Translations under genes and position numbers: made by a program
DNA from: Rhodobacteraceae bacterium HLUCCA12
Lineage (GTDB): Bacteria; Pseudomonadota; Alphaproteobacteria; Rhodobacterales; Rhodobacteraceae
Assembly: GCA_001314715.1 (NCBI GenBank)
Contig: LJSV01000026.1
Coordinates: forward strand, 1 to 35,371
Direction of reading: 5' to 3'
DNA: 35,371 nt
The notes under the pieces: model-generated
What the model saw: only the letters and a program-made list of their open reading frames with translations
Database searches by the model: none
Told to the model about the DNA's origin: nothing
In this document: piece after piece, positions 1 through 7,770 of the stretch
Layout of the letters: every line of letters begins with the position of its first letter
Numbering within the stretch: position 1 is the first letter of the stretch

Positions 1-174
1 CAGAAGCTCGGCGCGCAGGGTCTCCTCGGCGGCGCGGTCGGCACGGGTGACGAAATCGCCCGGCCCCTTGGACGAGACCTGCAACTGCTCGACCTCGCGG
101 AAGTCCTTGACCAGACCCCGCCCGACCTTGCGCGCGGCCTTGATCATCAGGTTGAGATTGGCGCTGCCCTGCAT
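1..174 (-). CDS. suhB: Inositol monophosphatase family protein, N-terminal part (partial)
   Basis: Only the first 58 codons are in the window; the gene runs off the left edge. The visible start has the typical opening of the SuhB/IMPase family: 'MQGSANLNLMIKAARK', then the lysine-containing loop 'SSKGPGDFVTRAD' that precedes the first metal-site helix, then 'RAAEETLRAEL'. Family members dephosphorylate inositol monophosphates in the cytoplasm using magnesium, and SuhB in proteobacteria also takes part in rRNA transcription complexes. The metal-binding motifs lie beyond the window, so activity cannot be judged. The gene is divergent from the GNAT gene across about 136 bases that would hold both promoters. 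Confidence 0.82.
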   Translation of the reverse strand, partial: MQGSANLNLMIKAARKVGRGLVKDFREVEQLQVSSKGPGDFVTRADRAAEETLRAELL

Positions 175-310
175 GGCCCGGCCCCTTGTGTCACATCGGC
201 CCGCCCCTATACGAGGGATGACAGGCAATGGAAAGGGGGCCGGACCCCTTTGACGCGGGGCACAGGCGCGGGCAAGCTGGCGCGACACTAACGAAAGCGG
301 AGGCAGGGGC

Positions 311-748
311 ATGGACATACGCAAACCCGTCGCGGGCGACCGGGCGCAGTGGGAGGCCCTTTACCAGGGGTATGCTGATTTCTACGGTGTTGCGCAGACC
401 GAGGCGATGCGCACGCGCGTCTGGGGCTGGATCCATGATCCGGCGCATGAGGTCGAAGCGCTGGTCGCCGAGGCCGATGGCCGACTGGTGGGGCTTGCGC
501 ATTTCCGCCCGTTCGCGCGCCCGCTGGCGGCAGCGACAGGCGGGTTTCTGGACGATCTCTTCGTCGCGCCCGACGCGCGCGGTTCGGGTGCTGCGCGCGC
601 GTTGATTGATGCCGTAACCGACGAGGGCCGTGCCCGCGGGTGGTCGGTGATCCGCTGGATCACGGCCGAGGACAACGCCCGCGCCCGCGCGCTTTACGAC
701 AAGATGGCGCTTGCCACGAACTGGGTGACCTATGACCTGAAGCCCTGA
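311..748 (+). CDS. GNAT family N-acetyltransferase
   Basis: A 145-residue single-domain protein of the GCN5-related N-acetyltransferase superfamily. The acetyl-CoA pyrophosphate-binding segment is at about residues 85-99 ('VAPDARGSGAARALI', matching the V-x-P-x-x-R-G-x-G pattern). The C-terminal 'ENNxxARxLY'-like region is at about 119-130 ('AEDNARARALYDK'). The ATG is preceded by GGAGG about 8 bases upstream, which supports this start. The acceptor cannot be deduced from sequence; amines, amino acids and protein N-termini are all possible. It converges with hisE with only four bases between the stop codons, and the two stops sit in one palindrome (CTGAGCGCTCAG, 745-756). Confidence 0.88.
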   Translation: MDIRKPVAGDRAQWEALYQGYADFYGVAQTEAMRTRVWGWIHDPAHEVEALVAEADGRLVGLAHFRPFARPLAAATGGFLDDLFVAPDARGSGAARALIDAVTDEGRARGWSVIRWITAEDNARARALYDKMALATNWVTYDLKP

Positions 749-752
749 GCGC

Positions 753-1070
753 TCAGCCGCCGGGGCGCGCGGCCTTTTCATCCAGACCGGACCGACCCTC
801 GCGCCGGGTCAGTTCCGCCTCGATATCGGCCAGCGTGACACCCTGGGCCGCGCACATCACCAGCAGGTGATACAGCACGTCTGCCGCCTCGGCGGTCAGG
901 CGGGCGCGATCGCCGCGCACGGCCTCGATCACGGCTTCGACCGCCTCTTCGCCGAACTTCTCGGCGCATTTCTCGGGGCCGCGTGCCAGCAGTTTCGCGG
1001 TCCAGCTGCTGTCGGGGTCGGCGCCCTTGCGCGCGGCGATGGTCGCCGCCAGGCGTTCCAGCGCGCTCAT
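753..1070 (-). CDS. hisE: Phosphoribosyl-ATP pyrophosphatase (histidine biosynthesis)
   Basis: A 105-residue all-alpha NTP pyrophosphohydrolase of the MazG-like superfamily that hydrolyses phosphoribosyl-ATP to phosphoribosyl-AMP and pyrophosphate, the second step of histidine synthesis. The family core '[14 protein letters not shown]' at about residues 38-51 and '[12 protein letters not shown]' at about 62-73 provides the acidic magnesium ligands (E41, E42, E45 and D65 region). Length fits stand-alone HisE. The start was placed at 1070 because the upstream part of the open frame lies inside hisF and because this ATG overlaps the hisF stop by four bases (ATGA), a normal coupling arrangement. 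It is the last gene of a hisF-hisE unit. Confidence 0.96.
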   Translation of the reverse strand: MSALERLAATIAARKGADPDSSWTAKLLARGPEKCAEKFGEEAVEAVIEAVRGDRARLTAEAADVLYHLLVMCAAQGVTLADIEAELTRREGRSGLDEKAARPGG

Positions 1071-1828
1071 GCCGGGCGCACCGCGATACCGGCCGCGGCC
1101 ATATGGGCCTTGGCCTGGGCGATGGTGAAATCGCCGAAATGAAAGATCGACGCGGCCAGAACCGCCGAGGCCCCGCCGATGGTCACCCCCTCGACCAGGT
1201 GGTCCAGCGTTCCGACCCCGCCCGAGGCGATGACCGGGATCGGGACCGCATCGACGATGGCGCGCGTCAGCGGCAGGTTGAAGCCCGCGCGCGTGCCGTC
1301 GCGGTCCATCGATGTCAGAAGGATCTCGCCCGCGCCCTTGTCCGCCACCCTGCGCGCAAAGTCCACGGCGTCGATTCCGGTCGGCCTGCGCCCGCCGTGG
1401 GTGAAGATTTCCCACCGGTCCGGCGCGACGGTCTTGGCGTCGATCGCCACGACGATGCACTGGCTGCCGAAACGGTCGGCGGCGCGCGCGACCACATCGG
1501 GATCGGCCACGGCGGCAGAGTTGAAGCTGACCTTGTCGGCGCCCGCCAGCAAGAGCGCGCGCACGTCCTCGGCGCTGCGCACGCCGCCGCCGACGGTCAG
1601 CGGCATGAAGCATTGCTCGGCCGTGCGGGTGACGAGGTCGAACATTGTGCCACGGTTTTCATGCGTGGCGTGAATGTCCAGAAAGCACAGCTCGTCCGCC
1701 CCGGCCGCGTCATAGGCCTTGGCGGCCTCGACCGGGTCGCCGGCATCGACCAGATCGACGAAATTCACGCCCTTGACCACGCGGCCATCGGCCACGTCAA
1801 GGCAGGGGATGATGCGGGTCTTCAGCAT
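1067..1828 (-). CDS. hisF: Imidazole glycerol phosphate synthase, cyclase subunit
   Basis: A 253-residue (beta/alpha)8 barrel that, with the glutaminase HisH, converts PRFAR and ammonia to imidazole glycerol phosphate and AICAR. The catalytic aspartates are visible: D11 in '[15 protein letters not shown]' and D130 in 'VVAIDAK'. The two phosphate-binding loops are 'VGGGVRS' near residue 80 and the C-terminal 'ASGGVG' segment. Length is that of the family. It is coupled to hisE by a four-base overlap. The divergent lipoprotein gene immediately upstream shows that hisF is not preceded here by hisH or hisA, so in this genome hisFE forms a separate unit or starts its own transcript. Confidence 0.97.
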   Translation of the reverse strand: MLKTRIIPCLDVADGRVVKGVNFVDLVDAGDPVEAAKAYDAAGADELCFLDIHATHENRGTMFDLVTRTAEQCFMPLTVGGGVRSAEDVRALLLAGADKVSFNSAAVADPDVVARAADRFGSQCIVVAIDAKTVAPDRWEIFTHGGRRPTGIDAVDFARRVADKGAGEILLTSMDRDGTRAGFNLPLTRAIVDAVPIPVIASGGVGTLDHLVEGVTIGGASAVLAASIFHFGDFTIAQAKAHMAAAGIAVRPA

Positions 1829-1871
1829 GGGCTGCGTTTACACCGCGTGTGGACGCCGATACAAGGCAAAG

Positions 1872-2279
1872 ATGCGATATGCGTGGGCCCTCATGGTGTT
1901 GGTTCTTCTGGCCTCGTGCGGTGCTCCGCCGGGCGGTGGCGAGCATGCCGCCGATGGCCGCGACGGGCTGCATGCGCGCATTGCCCGCGAATGCCGGCTG
2001 CTGGAGCGCGCGCACGAGGCCATCGCGGCGCAAGGGGCAGAGGCGGCCGACGACATCCTGCTGGGCTGTCCGGGGCATGAGGATCTGATTTCGTCCATGA
2101 GCCTTTCGGACATGTCGGCGGCGACCCGGCGGGCCAATGCCGCCGTGCTGCCCGATGGGCTGCGCGACCGTGGCGCGCGTGCCGAAACCGTGTTCCGCCG
2201 GATGATCACGCGCGGCGTTCCCGTCGCCGTGGCCGAAGCGCTTGTGACGACGCCCGAGTTCGCAGCCGCCCTTCGCTAG
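1872..2279 (+). CDS. Small predicted lipoprotein of unknown function
   Basis: A 135-residue protein. It begins with a short lipoprotein signal peptide: a positively charged start, a hydrophobic run (residues 4-13), and a lipobox 'LASC' with the acylated cysteine at residue 16. The next residue is glycine, which suggests export to the outer membrane rather than retention. The mature part is alpha-helical and charged, with two further cysteines near residues 41 and 65. No known domain was recognised. The open frame extends upstream, but the signal peptide and the purine-rich 'AAGGCAAAG' before 1872 fix the start. It is divergent from hisF, with about 43 bases between the start codons, and convergent with arginase. 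Confidence 0.75.
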   Translation: MRYAWALMVLVLLASCGAPPGGGEHAADGRDGLHARIARECRLLERAHEAIAAQGAEAADDILLGCPGHEDLISSMSLSDMSAATRRANAAVLPDGLRDRGARAETVFRRMITRGVPVAVAEALVTTPEFAAALR

Positions 2280-2290
2280 CCTGGGCCGCG

Positions 2291-2305
2291 ACCGGCGGCG
2301 CCGGT
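2291..2305. terminator. Short GC-rich hairpin between convergent genes
   Basis: ACCGGC-GGC-GCCGGT forms a perfect 6-bp stem with a 3-base loop, followed by TTTC on the plus strand. It lies between the lipoprotein stop (2277-2279) and the arginase stop (2308-2310). It is probably a weak terminator for the lipoprotein gene; the U-tract is short. Confidence 0.45.
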
Positions 2306-2307
2306 TT

Positions 2308-3255
2308 CTAGCCCTGTCCGCGATAGCTGCGGGTCGGACGATCGAAGACCTTGCGCCCCATCAGCGAGGCCAGAAGATCGACCATCAGATGCGCCGTGCG
2401 GCCGCGTTCGTCCAGAAACGGGTTCAGTTCGACCAGGTCGATCGACGTGACCAGGCCGCTGTCGTGAAGCATCTCCATCACCAGATGCGCCTCGCGGAAG
2501 GTGGCGCCGCCCGGCACCGTGGTTCCGACAGCCGGGGCGATCGCGGGATCCAGAAAATCCACGTCGAGCGAGACATGCAGCAATCCCCCGGCCGCCGCGA
2601 CCCGGTCGAGAAAGGCGCGCAAGGGCGCGCTGACGCCGTGTTCGTCGATGGTGCGCATGTCGTGCAGGGCGATGTCATGGGCCAGCAGGGCCGCATGTTC
2701 CGCCGGATCGACCGAGCGAAGGCCGAACAGGCAGATGTCGTTTGCCGCCACCGGGGCGGGAAACGGCGGAAACGGCGCAAACGGCCGCCCGGTGGCATAG
2801 GCGATCGGGGTTCCGTGCAGGTTGCCGCTTTCGGTGGTTTCGGGGGTGTGGAAATCGCTGTGGGCATCGAGCCAAAGAACGAAGAGCGGGCGCCCGGCCT
2901 TTGCCGCATGGGCCGCCATTCCCGCCAGCGAACCCAGGGAAAGGCTGTGATCGCCACCCAGAAAGATCGGCAATCCGCCCTCGGTGATGGCGTTTTGCCC
3001 GGCCTCGGCCAGCGCCTGCGTCCAGCCAAGGGTTTCGCCCAGCGAATGGACCGCGGGGTTGGGGCACTGCGGCACCGGCTGCACCGGGGCCGGCGCGAAA
3101 TCGCCTTGGTCGCTGACACCGTGGCCCAGGCTTTGCAGCATAGCCGCGATCCCGGCCACGCGATAGGCGGCGGGGCCCATCAGGCAGCCCGGACGGCGCT
3201 GGCCGGAATCGACGGGCGCCCCGATCAGGACGCAGTGGCGGCTGGCATGTGACAT
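2308..3255 (-). CDS. rocF: Arginase (ureohydrolase family)
   Basis: A 315-residue ureohydrolase that hydrolyses arginine to ornithine and urea with a binuclear manganese centre. All six metal ligands of the family are present: H103 in 'GGDHS', D130, H132 and D134 in 'DAHSDFH', and D231 and D233 in 'SLDVDFLDP'. E276 in 'VELNP' matches the conserved glutamate. The 'TTVPGG' turn after the last metal motif favours arginase over agmatinase. The longer open frame begins at 3321, but the ATG at 3255 is preceded by AAGGGAA at the right distance and starts exactly at the conserved 'IGAPVDSG' strand. It appears monocistronic, downstream of paaZ on the same strand, with no ornithine cyclodeaminase gene adjacent. 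Confidence 0.93.
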   Translation of the reverse strand: MSHASRHCVLIGAPVDSGQRRPGCLMGPAAYRVAGIAAMLQSLGHGVSDQGDFAPAPVQPVPQCPNPAVHSLGETLGWTQALAEAGQNAITEGGLPIFLGGDHSLSLGSLAGMAAHAAKAGRPLFVLWLDAHSDFHTPETTESGNLHGTPIAYATGRPFAPFPPFPAPVAANDICLFGLRSVDPAEHAALLAHDIALHDMRTIDEHGVSAPLRAFLDRVAAAGGLLHVSLDVDFLDPAIAPAVGTTVPGGATFREAHLVMEMLHDSGLVTSIDLVELNPFLDERGRTAHLMVDLLASLMGRKVFDRPTRSYRGQG

Positions 3256-3339
3256 GGCGTTCCCTTTTGGCTGCCCTTGCCGCGATCCTGCCCGAACCCG
3301 GCATGCGCTGCCAAGGGGCAACGCGCCCGGCCGGTCCCG

Positions 3340-5403
3340 TCAGCCCGGGGCCGCGTCATCCGGCCATTCGCGGGCCACCATCGTCAGCACGTCATATTGG
3401 GCGACCGTCTCGCCGTTCTGGTTGGTGACGCGGCAATCCCAGCGAACCTCGCCATAGTCGCTGCCTTCGCGCGGGCTGATCTCCTTGCAGGTCAGCCGCA
3501 CGCCCAGGGTATCGCCGGGGTTGACCGGGGTCAGAAAGCGCAGGTTGTCGACCCCGTAGTTGGCCAGAACCGGCCCCGGATCGGGTTGCACGAAAAGCCC
3601 TGCGGCGAAGGACACGATCAGGTAGCCATGCGCCACGCGGCCATCGAAGAACGGATTCGCGCGCGCGGCGTCCTCGTCCATATGGGCATAGAACGTGTCG
3701 CCGGTGAACTGCGCGAAATGCTCGATATCCTCCAGCGTTACGGTGCGCGTGTCGGTCACCAGCTGATCGCCCACGCGCAGTTCGGCCAGCGACTTGCGGA
3801 ACGGGTGACGATCGGCGCGGGTGGTCGCGCCCTCGATCCAGCGCCCCGTCACCGCCGACAGAAGCTGCGGCGTGCCCTGCACAGCAGTGCGTTGCATGAA
3901 ATGCGTGACACCCCGGATGCCGCCCAGCTCTTCGCCGCCACCGGCGCGGCCGGGCCCGCCATGCACCAGCATGTAAAGCGGCGAGCCATGGCCGGTCGAG
4001 CTTTTCGCGCTGGCGCGGTTGCCGATCAGGATGCGCCCGTGGAACGGGGCCATGCCCAGCACCGCGTCCTCGGCCACGGCCGGGTTGTCGGTGAATACCG
4101 ATGCCACCAGCGAGCCCTTTCCAAGCTGGGTCAGGGCCACGGCCTGTTCGATGTCGTCATAGGGCATCAGCGTGCTGACCGGGCCGAAGGCTTCGACATC
4201 ATGCGCCCTGTGCGCCGCCTCGGGCCGGTCGCAATACAGCACGACCGGGTTCATGAACGCCCCGCGGTCGGGGTCGCCCGATGCGACCGTGACCGCATCG
4301 GGGTCGCCGATGACGATCTCGCCATCGGCTGCCAGATCGCGGATGCGCGCGCGCACTTCGTCGCGCTGGGCCTGACTGGCCAGGGCACCCACGCGCACCT
4401 GCGGATCGTCCGGCAGCCCCACAGGCAGGGTGGCCAGCCGGTCGGCCAGCGCCTGTTGCACCGCCCCCACATGCGCGCGCGGCACAAAGGCGCGGCGGAT
4501 GGCGGTGCATTTCTGCCCGGCCTTGACCGTCATTTCCTGCGCCACTTCGCGGATGAACAGGTCGAATTCGGGTGTGCCCGGTCCCGCCTCGGGGCCGAGG
4601 ATGCAGGCGTTCAGGCTGTCGGCTTCCATGGTGAAACGGGTTGAATTGGCCACGATGGCGGGATGGGTGCGCAATTTGCGCCCCGTTGCCGCCGACCCGG
4701 TGAAGGTCACGACATCCTGACCCGTCACATGATCCAGCATGTCGCCCACGCCGCCGCACACCAGTTGCAGCGCGCCCGGCGGAAGGATGTCGGCGTCGAT
4801 GATGTGGCGCACCATCAATTCGGTCAGATAGGCCGTCTGGCTGGCGGGTTTGACGATCGCGGGCATCCCGGCGATCAGGGTGGGCGCCAGCTTTTCCAAC
4901 ATGCCCCAGCAGGGAAAATTGAAGGCATTGATATGCACCGCGACGCCGGTCAGCGGCGTCAGGATATGCTGGGCGCCGAAGCTGCCATCCTTCGACAGGG
5001 GTTCCACCGCGCCCTCGGTCAGAACGCGGGTGTTCGGCAATTCGCGGCGCGCCTTGGACGCATAACCCAAAAGCGTGCCGATCCCCCCTTCGATATCGAC
5101 CCAGCCATCTTTTGGCGTCGCGCCGGTGGCCAGCGAGAGGGCATGAAACGCATCCTTGTGCGCCATCAGGTGCTGGCCCAGCGCTTTCAGCATCAGCGCG
5201 CGTTCGTGAAAGGTCATCGCCCTGAGCGCGAAGCCGGCGGCGCGGCCAAAGGCCAGCGCCTCCTGCATGTCGAGTCCGCTGGCGTCGATGGTTGCAACCA
5301 CATCGCCCGTGGCCGCGTTCAAAAGCTCCGCGCCGTCACGACTGCCCGCTTTCCATGTGCCGCAGATATAGCTTTTCAGGCGGATCGGGGTCTCGGCGGT
5401 CAT
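3340..5403 (-). CDS. paaZ: Bifunctional oxepin-CoA hydrolase / semialdehyde dehydrogenase
   Basis: A 687-residue fusion that opens the oxepin-CoA ring and oxidises the resulting aldehyde to 3-oxo-5,6-dehydrosuberyl-CoA in phenylacetate degradation. Residues 1 to about 520 are an aldehyde dehydrogenase with catalytic C299 in 'AGQKCTAIRR' and general base E260 in 'TMEADSLN'. Residues about 535-687 are a MaoC-type (R)-hydratase domain with D569 and H574 in 'TGDTFYAHMDEDAA', the same D-x4-H spacing as E. coli PaaZ D561/H566. Both domains therefore look complete. An in-frame ATG lies two codons upstream at 5409, but the GAGG ribosome site sits only two bases before it and 8 bases before 5403, so 5403 is preferred. 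It is the last paa gene in the visible operon. Confidence 0.95.
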   Translation of the reverse strand: MTAETPIRLKSYICGTWKAGSRDGAELLNAATGDVVATIDASGLDMQEALAFGRAAGFALRAMTFHERALMLKALGQHLMAHKDAFHALSLATGATPKDGWVDIEGGIGTLLGYASKARRELPNTRVLTEGAVEPLSKDGSFGAQHILTPLTGVAVHINAFNFPCWGMLEKLAPTLIAGMPAIVKPASQTAYLTELMVRHIIDADILPPGALQLVCGGVGDMLDHVTGQDVVTFTGSAATGRKLRTHPAIVANSTRFTMEADSLNACILGPEAGPGTPEFDLFIREVAQEMTVKAGQKCTAIRRAFVPRAHVGAVQQALADRLATLPVGLPDDPQVRVGALASQAQRDEVRARIRDLAADGEIVIGDPDAVTVASGDPDRGAFMNPVVLYCDRPEAAHRAHDVEAFGPVSTLMPYDDIEQAVALTQLGKGSLVASVFTDNPAVAEDAVLGMAPFHGRILIGNRASAKSSTGHGSPLYMLVHGGPGRAGGGEELGGIRGVTHFMQRTAVQGTPQLLSAVTGRWIEGATTRADRHPFRKSLAELRVGDQLVTDTRTVTLEDIEHFAQFTGDTFYAHMDEDAARANPFFDGRVAHGYLIVSFAAGLFVQPDPGPVLANYGVDNLRFLTPVNPGDTLGVRLTCKEISPREGSDYGEVRWDCRVTNQNGETVAQYDVLTMVAREWPDDAAPG

Positions 5404-5413
5404 TGGCATGTCC

Positions 5414-6166
5414 TCAGGTCAGATTGAAGTCGCGCAGCAGCGCGTCGGTCACGGCGGTCCAGTCCGCCAAAAGCGCCTCGTTCGGCCGGTGACGCAGGCC
5501 AAAGCGGCGCAAGATTTCGAACCGGGCAGAGCCCGCCGGGCCGAAGCCGGTTGCCACGCGCGGGCGCCAGTAGTCGATCGACGCCTGCGCGCTGGCGCGC
5601 CCCGCCTCGGTCATCGCGATCCTGGCCAGCCCCTCGCGCCCCAGTTCGGCATGGCGCCCCTCGCGCGGCGCGATGGCGCGAAAAACCTCGGCCAGCGGCT
5701 GATACGAGACGCGGGCATATTCCTCGATCTGGATCACGGCGGCCGCGCCTTGCAGCACGTTCATGGCCACCGCGTCGATCCAGCCGTCCAGCGGGTAATG
5801 AAACACCGACAGGCGCATGTCGCCGCCCTGCCGACGCGCACCGATATCGGCCTCGCGCGGCAGACGCGCGGCCCAGGGGTGGACGTCCTCGTAGCGCGCG
5901 GTATCGACGCCGAAATCGGCCATGACCGCCAGCACGCGCTCGGCGTGATCGGCCTTTTCCATGACGATCCGTGCCGCCGCGATCCGGCTCTTGATGCCCG
6001 GTGCGTCATTGATCGTATCCGCAAATCCCGCCGATGCGGCAAGTTCGCTGTCCACGAAACTGGCCATCAGCCGCAACAACTCGCCGCGGTAGCGGGGCGG
6101 GACATTGGCCGGTGATGACAGCTTGCCGCCATGCGCCAGGTATTCCTCGATCGTCATGTCGTTCAT
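5414..6166 (-). CDS. Extra PaaA/PaaC-family (ferritin-like) protein in the paa operon
   Basis: A 250-residue helical protein resembling the PaaA/PaaC ferritin-like family, distinct from the true paaA and paaC copies upstream. Visible carboxylate-histidine pairs are E169-G-R-H172 ('APREGRHAELG'), a good E-x-x-H, and a degenerate first-half site with K71-A-D-H74 where the glutamate is expected. E41 and E148/E149 are other possible ligands. A half-degenerate metal site suggests a structural or accessory partner, or an altered oxygenase, but this is inference. It sits 9 bases downstream of paaE and about 10 bases upstream of paaZ; its TGA forms part of the paaZ ribosome site, so expression with the operon is near certain. 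No specific name is given. Confidence 0.78.
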   Translation of the reverse strand: MNDMTIEEYLAHGGKLSSPANVPPRYRGELLRLMASFVDSELAASAGFADTINDAPGIKSRIAAARIVMEKADHAERVLAVMADFGVDTARYEDVHPWAARLPREADIGARRQGGDMRLSVFHYPLDGWIDAVAMNVLQGAAAVIQIEEYARVSYQPLAEVFRAIAPREGRHAELGREGLARIAMTEAGRASAQASIDYWRPRVATGFGPAGSARFEILRRFGLRHRPNEALLADWTAVTDALLRDFNLT

Positions 6167-6175
6167 GGCCGGGCC

Positions 6176-7249
6176 TCACTGGTCATAGCTGACGACCACG
6201 CGGTCGCTGAGCGGGTAGCACTGGCACGTCAGCACATAGCCCTGCTGCACTTCGTAATCCTCCAGCGCGTGATTGGTGCGCATGTCAACGTCCCCCTCCA
6301 GCACCTTGGCGCGGCAGGTCGAACAGACCCCGGCCTTGCAGGCAAAGGGGGCATCAAGGTCGTTGGCCAGCGCCGCCTCCAGCAGGCTCTCGCCGGTCTT
6401 GGGAATGCGAAAGCTGCGCGTCGCGCCATCCAGTGTCACCGTGGCCTCGCACGCGTCGCTGGCATCGGCCCCGCGTGCGACCACCTTTTGCGGCGCGCGT
6501 CCCGGCTGGCTGGATGTGAACAATTCGAACTTGATCTGGCTGTCGTCCAGGCCATGATCCCGCAACCCGGCGGCGATGGTCAGCATCATCGGCTCGGGCC
6601 CGCAGATGAAGGCCAGATCGACCGAGGCCGGATCGACCCAATGCGTGAACAGCCCGGCGATCTTGTCAGCATCGATCCGCCCGGTGAACAGGTCGATTTC
6701 CTGCGCCTCGGTCTCCAGCACATGCAGCACCGACAAGCGGCCCAGGTAGATGTTCTTGAGATCCTCGATCTCTTCGCGGAACATGATCGAGCTGATCTGG
6801 CGATTGGCATAGACCAGCGTGAAGCGCGATTTCGGCTCGGCCTGCAACACCGTCTTCAGGATCGACAGCACCGGCGTGATGCCCGATCCGCCGGCGAATC
6901 CCAGGTAATGGCGCGCCGCCTCGGGGTCGAGCGGGGCATGAAAATTGCCCATCGGCGGCATCGCCTCAAGCACGGTGCCCGGTGCCAGGTCCTCGTTGGC
7001 CCAGGTGCTGAAGGCGCCGCCCTCGACCCGCTTGATCCCGACTTTCAAAAGGCCCTCGTCGCGACCGGCGCAGATCGAATACGACCGGCGCAATTCGGTG
7101 CCGTCAAACGCGCGCCGGAATGTCAGGTACTGGCCCTGCGTGAAGGCAAAGCGCGGCGCATCCTCGGGGCGGGCGCGCAGCGTGACAACCACCGCATCGC
7201 GGGTGTCCTTTTGCACATCGATCACGTCGAGCGGCAGGAAACGGGCCAT
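6176..7249 (-). CDS. paaE: 1,2-phenylacetyl-CoA epoxidase reductase subunit
   Basis: A 357-residue electron-transfer subunit that passes electrons from NADPH through FAD and a [2Fe-2S] cluster to the diiron oxygenase subunit PaaA. The order is that of the family: an N-terminal FAD-binding barrel with 'RRSYSIC' near residue 57, an NAD(P)-binding domain with 'GGSGITPVLSIL' near 117, and a C-terminal plant-type ferredoxin with 'CKAGVCSTCRAKV' plus a distal cysteine in 'VLTCQCYP'. The open frame reaches 7297, but that stretch overlaps paaD. The ATG at 7249 has GAGG six bases away and gives the usual start 'MARFLPLDV'. It lies seven bases after paaD. Confidence 0.96.
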   Translation of the reverse strand: MARFLPLDVIDVQKDTRDAVVVTLRARPEDAPRFAFTQGQYLTFRRAFDGTELRRSYSICAGRDEGLLKVGIKRVEGGAFSTWANEDLAPGTVLEAMPPMGNFHAPLDPEAARHYLGFAGGSGITPVLSILKTVLQAEPKSRFTLVYANRQISSIMFREEIEDLKNIYLGRLSVLHVLETEAQEIDLFTGRIDADKIAGLFTHWVDPASVDLAFICGPEPMMLTIAAGLRDHGLDDSQIKFELFTSSQPGRAPQKVVARGADASDACEATVTLDGATRSFRIPKTGESLLEAALANDLDAPFACKAGVCSTCRAKVLEGDVDMRTNHALEDYEVQQGYVLTCQCYPLSDRVVVSYDQ

Positions 7250-7256
7250 GGGTGCC

Positions 7257-7766
7257 TCAGATGCATTTGAAATAGTCGAAGGGTTCCAGGCAGTCACGGC
7301 ACCGATAGGCCGCCTTGCACGGGGTCGATCCGAACTGGCTGACGCATTCGGTCCGCGCCGATCCGCAGCGCGGGCAGGGCACCTCGGGCGCCGCGCCGGT
7401 CAGGCGGCGCACCCGTCCGGCCACCGCCCCCTCGGCTGCAGTGCCGTCGATCGGCGGGGCGATGCCATAGCTGCGCAGCTTTTCCTTGGCCTCGGTGGCG
7501 ATCCAGTCGGTGGTCCAGGGCGGCGACAGCTGCCGTTTCAACACCAGCCGTTCGATGCCGTTCTCGCGCAGCTTGCGCTCGATTTCCAGGTTGATGACGC
7601 TGGTCGCCGGGCAGCCCGAATAGGTCGGCGTGACCGTGACCACAAGCGTGTCGTCCTGCCAGTCCACATCGCGGATGATCCCCAGGTCGGTCAGGCTGAT
7701 CACCGGGATTTCGGGGTCAGGGATCTCGGACAGCCAGCGCCAGATCTGTTCGGTTTCGGCCTGCAT
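7257..7766 (-). CDS. paaD: Phenylacetyl-CoA epoxidase maturation protein
   Basis: A 169-residue protein needed for maturation of the epoxidase, probably in iron or Fe-S supply. The N-terminal MIP18/DUF59 domain (about residues 5-85) shows 'IPDPEIPVISLTDLGII' and 'PTYSGCPATSVI', with the conserved cysteine in the second motif. The C-terminal part is a zinc-ribbon-like segment with 'CPRCGS' and 'CRDCLEPF', ending 'FDYFKCI' as in other PaaD proteins. It starts 4 bases after the paaC stop and precedes paaE, the usual operon order. Confidence 0.95.
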   Translation of the reverse strand: MQAETEQIWRWLSEIPDPEIPVISLTDLGIIRDVDWQDDTLVVTVTPTYSGCPATSVINLEIERKLRENGIERLVLKRQLSPPWTTDWIATEAKEKLRSYGIAPPIDGTAAEGAVAGRVRRLTGAAPEVPCPRCGSARTECVSQFGSTPCKAAYRCRDCLEPFDYFKCI

Positions 7767-7770
7767 GGGC

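Noticed and set aside
983-2080. Long open frame on the plus strand opposite hisE/hisF
   Set aside because: It is the reverse shadow of hisF and hisE in GC-rich DNA; no domain is recognisable, and both opposite-strand genes are certain.
3256-3339. Possible hairpin between paaZ and arginase
   Set aside because: The CCTTGCC/AAGGGGCA pairing is imperfect, with a long loop; not convincing.
3277-4644. 455-codon open frame opposite paaZ
   Set aside because: Composition is arginine/histidine/glycine-rich without domain features, which is typical of an antisense frame; paaZ is clear on the other strand.
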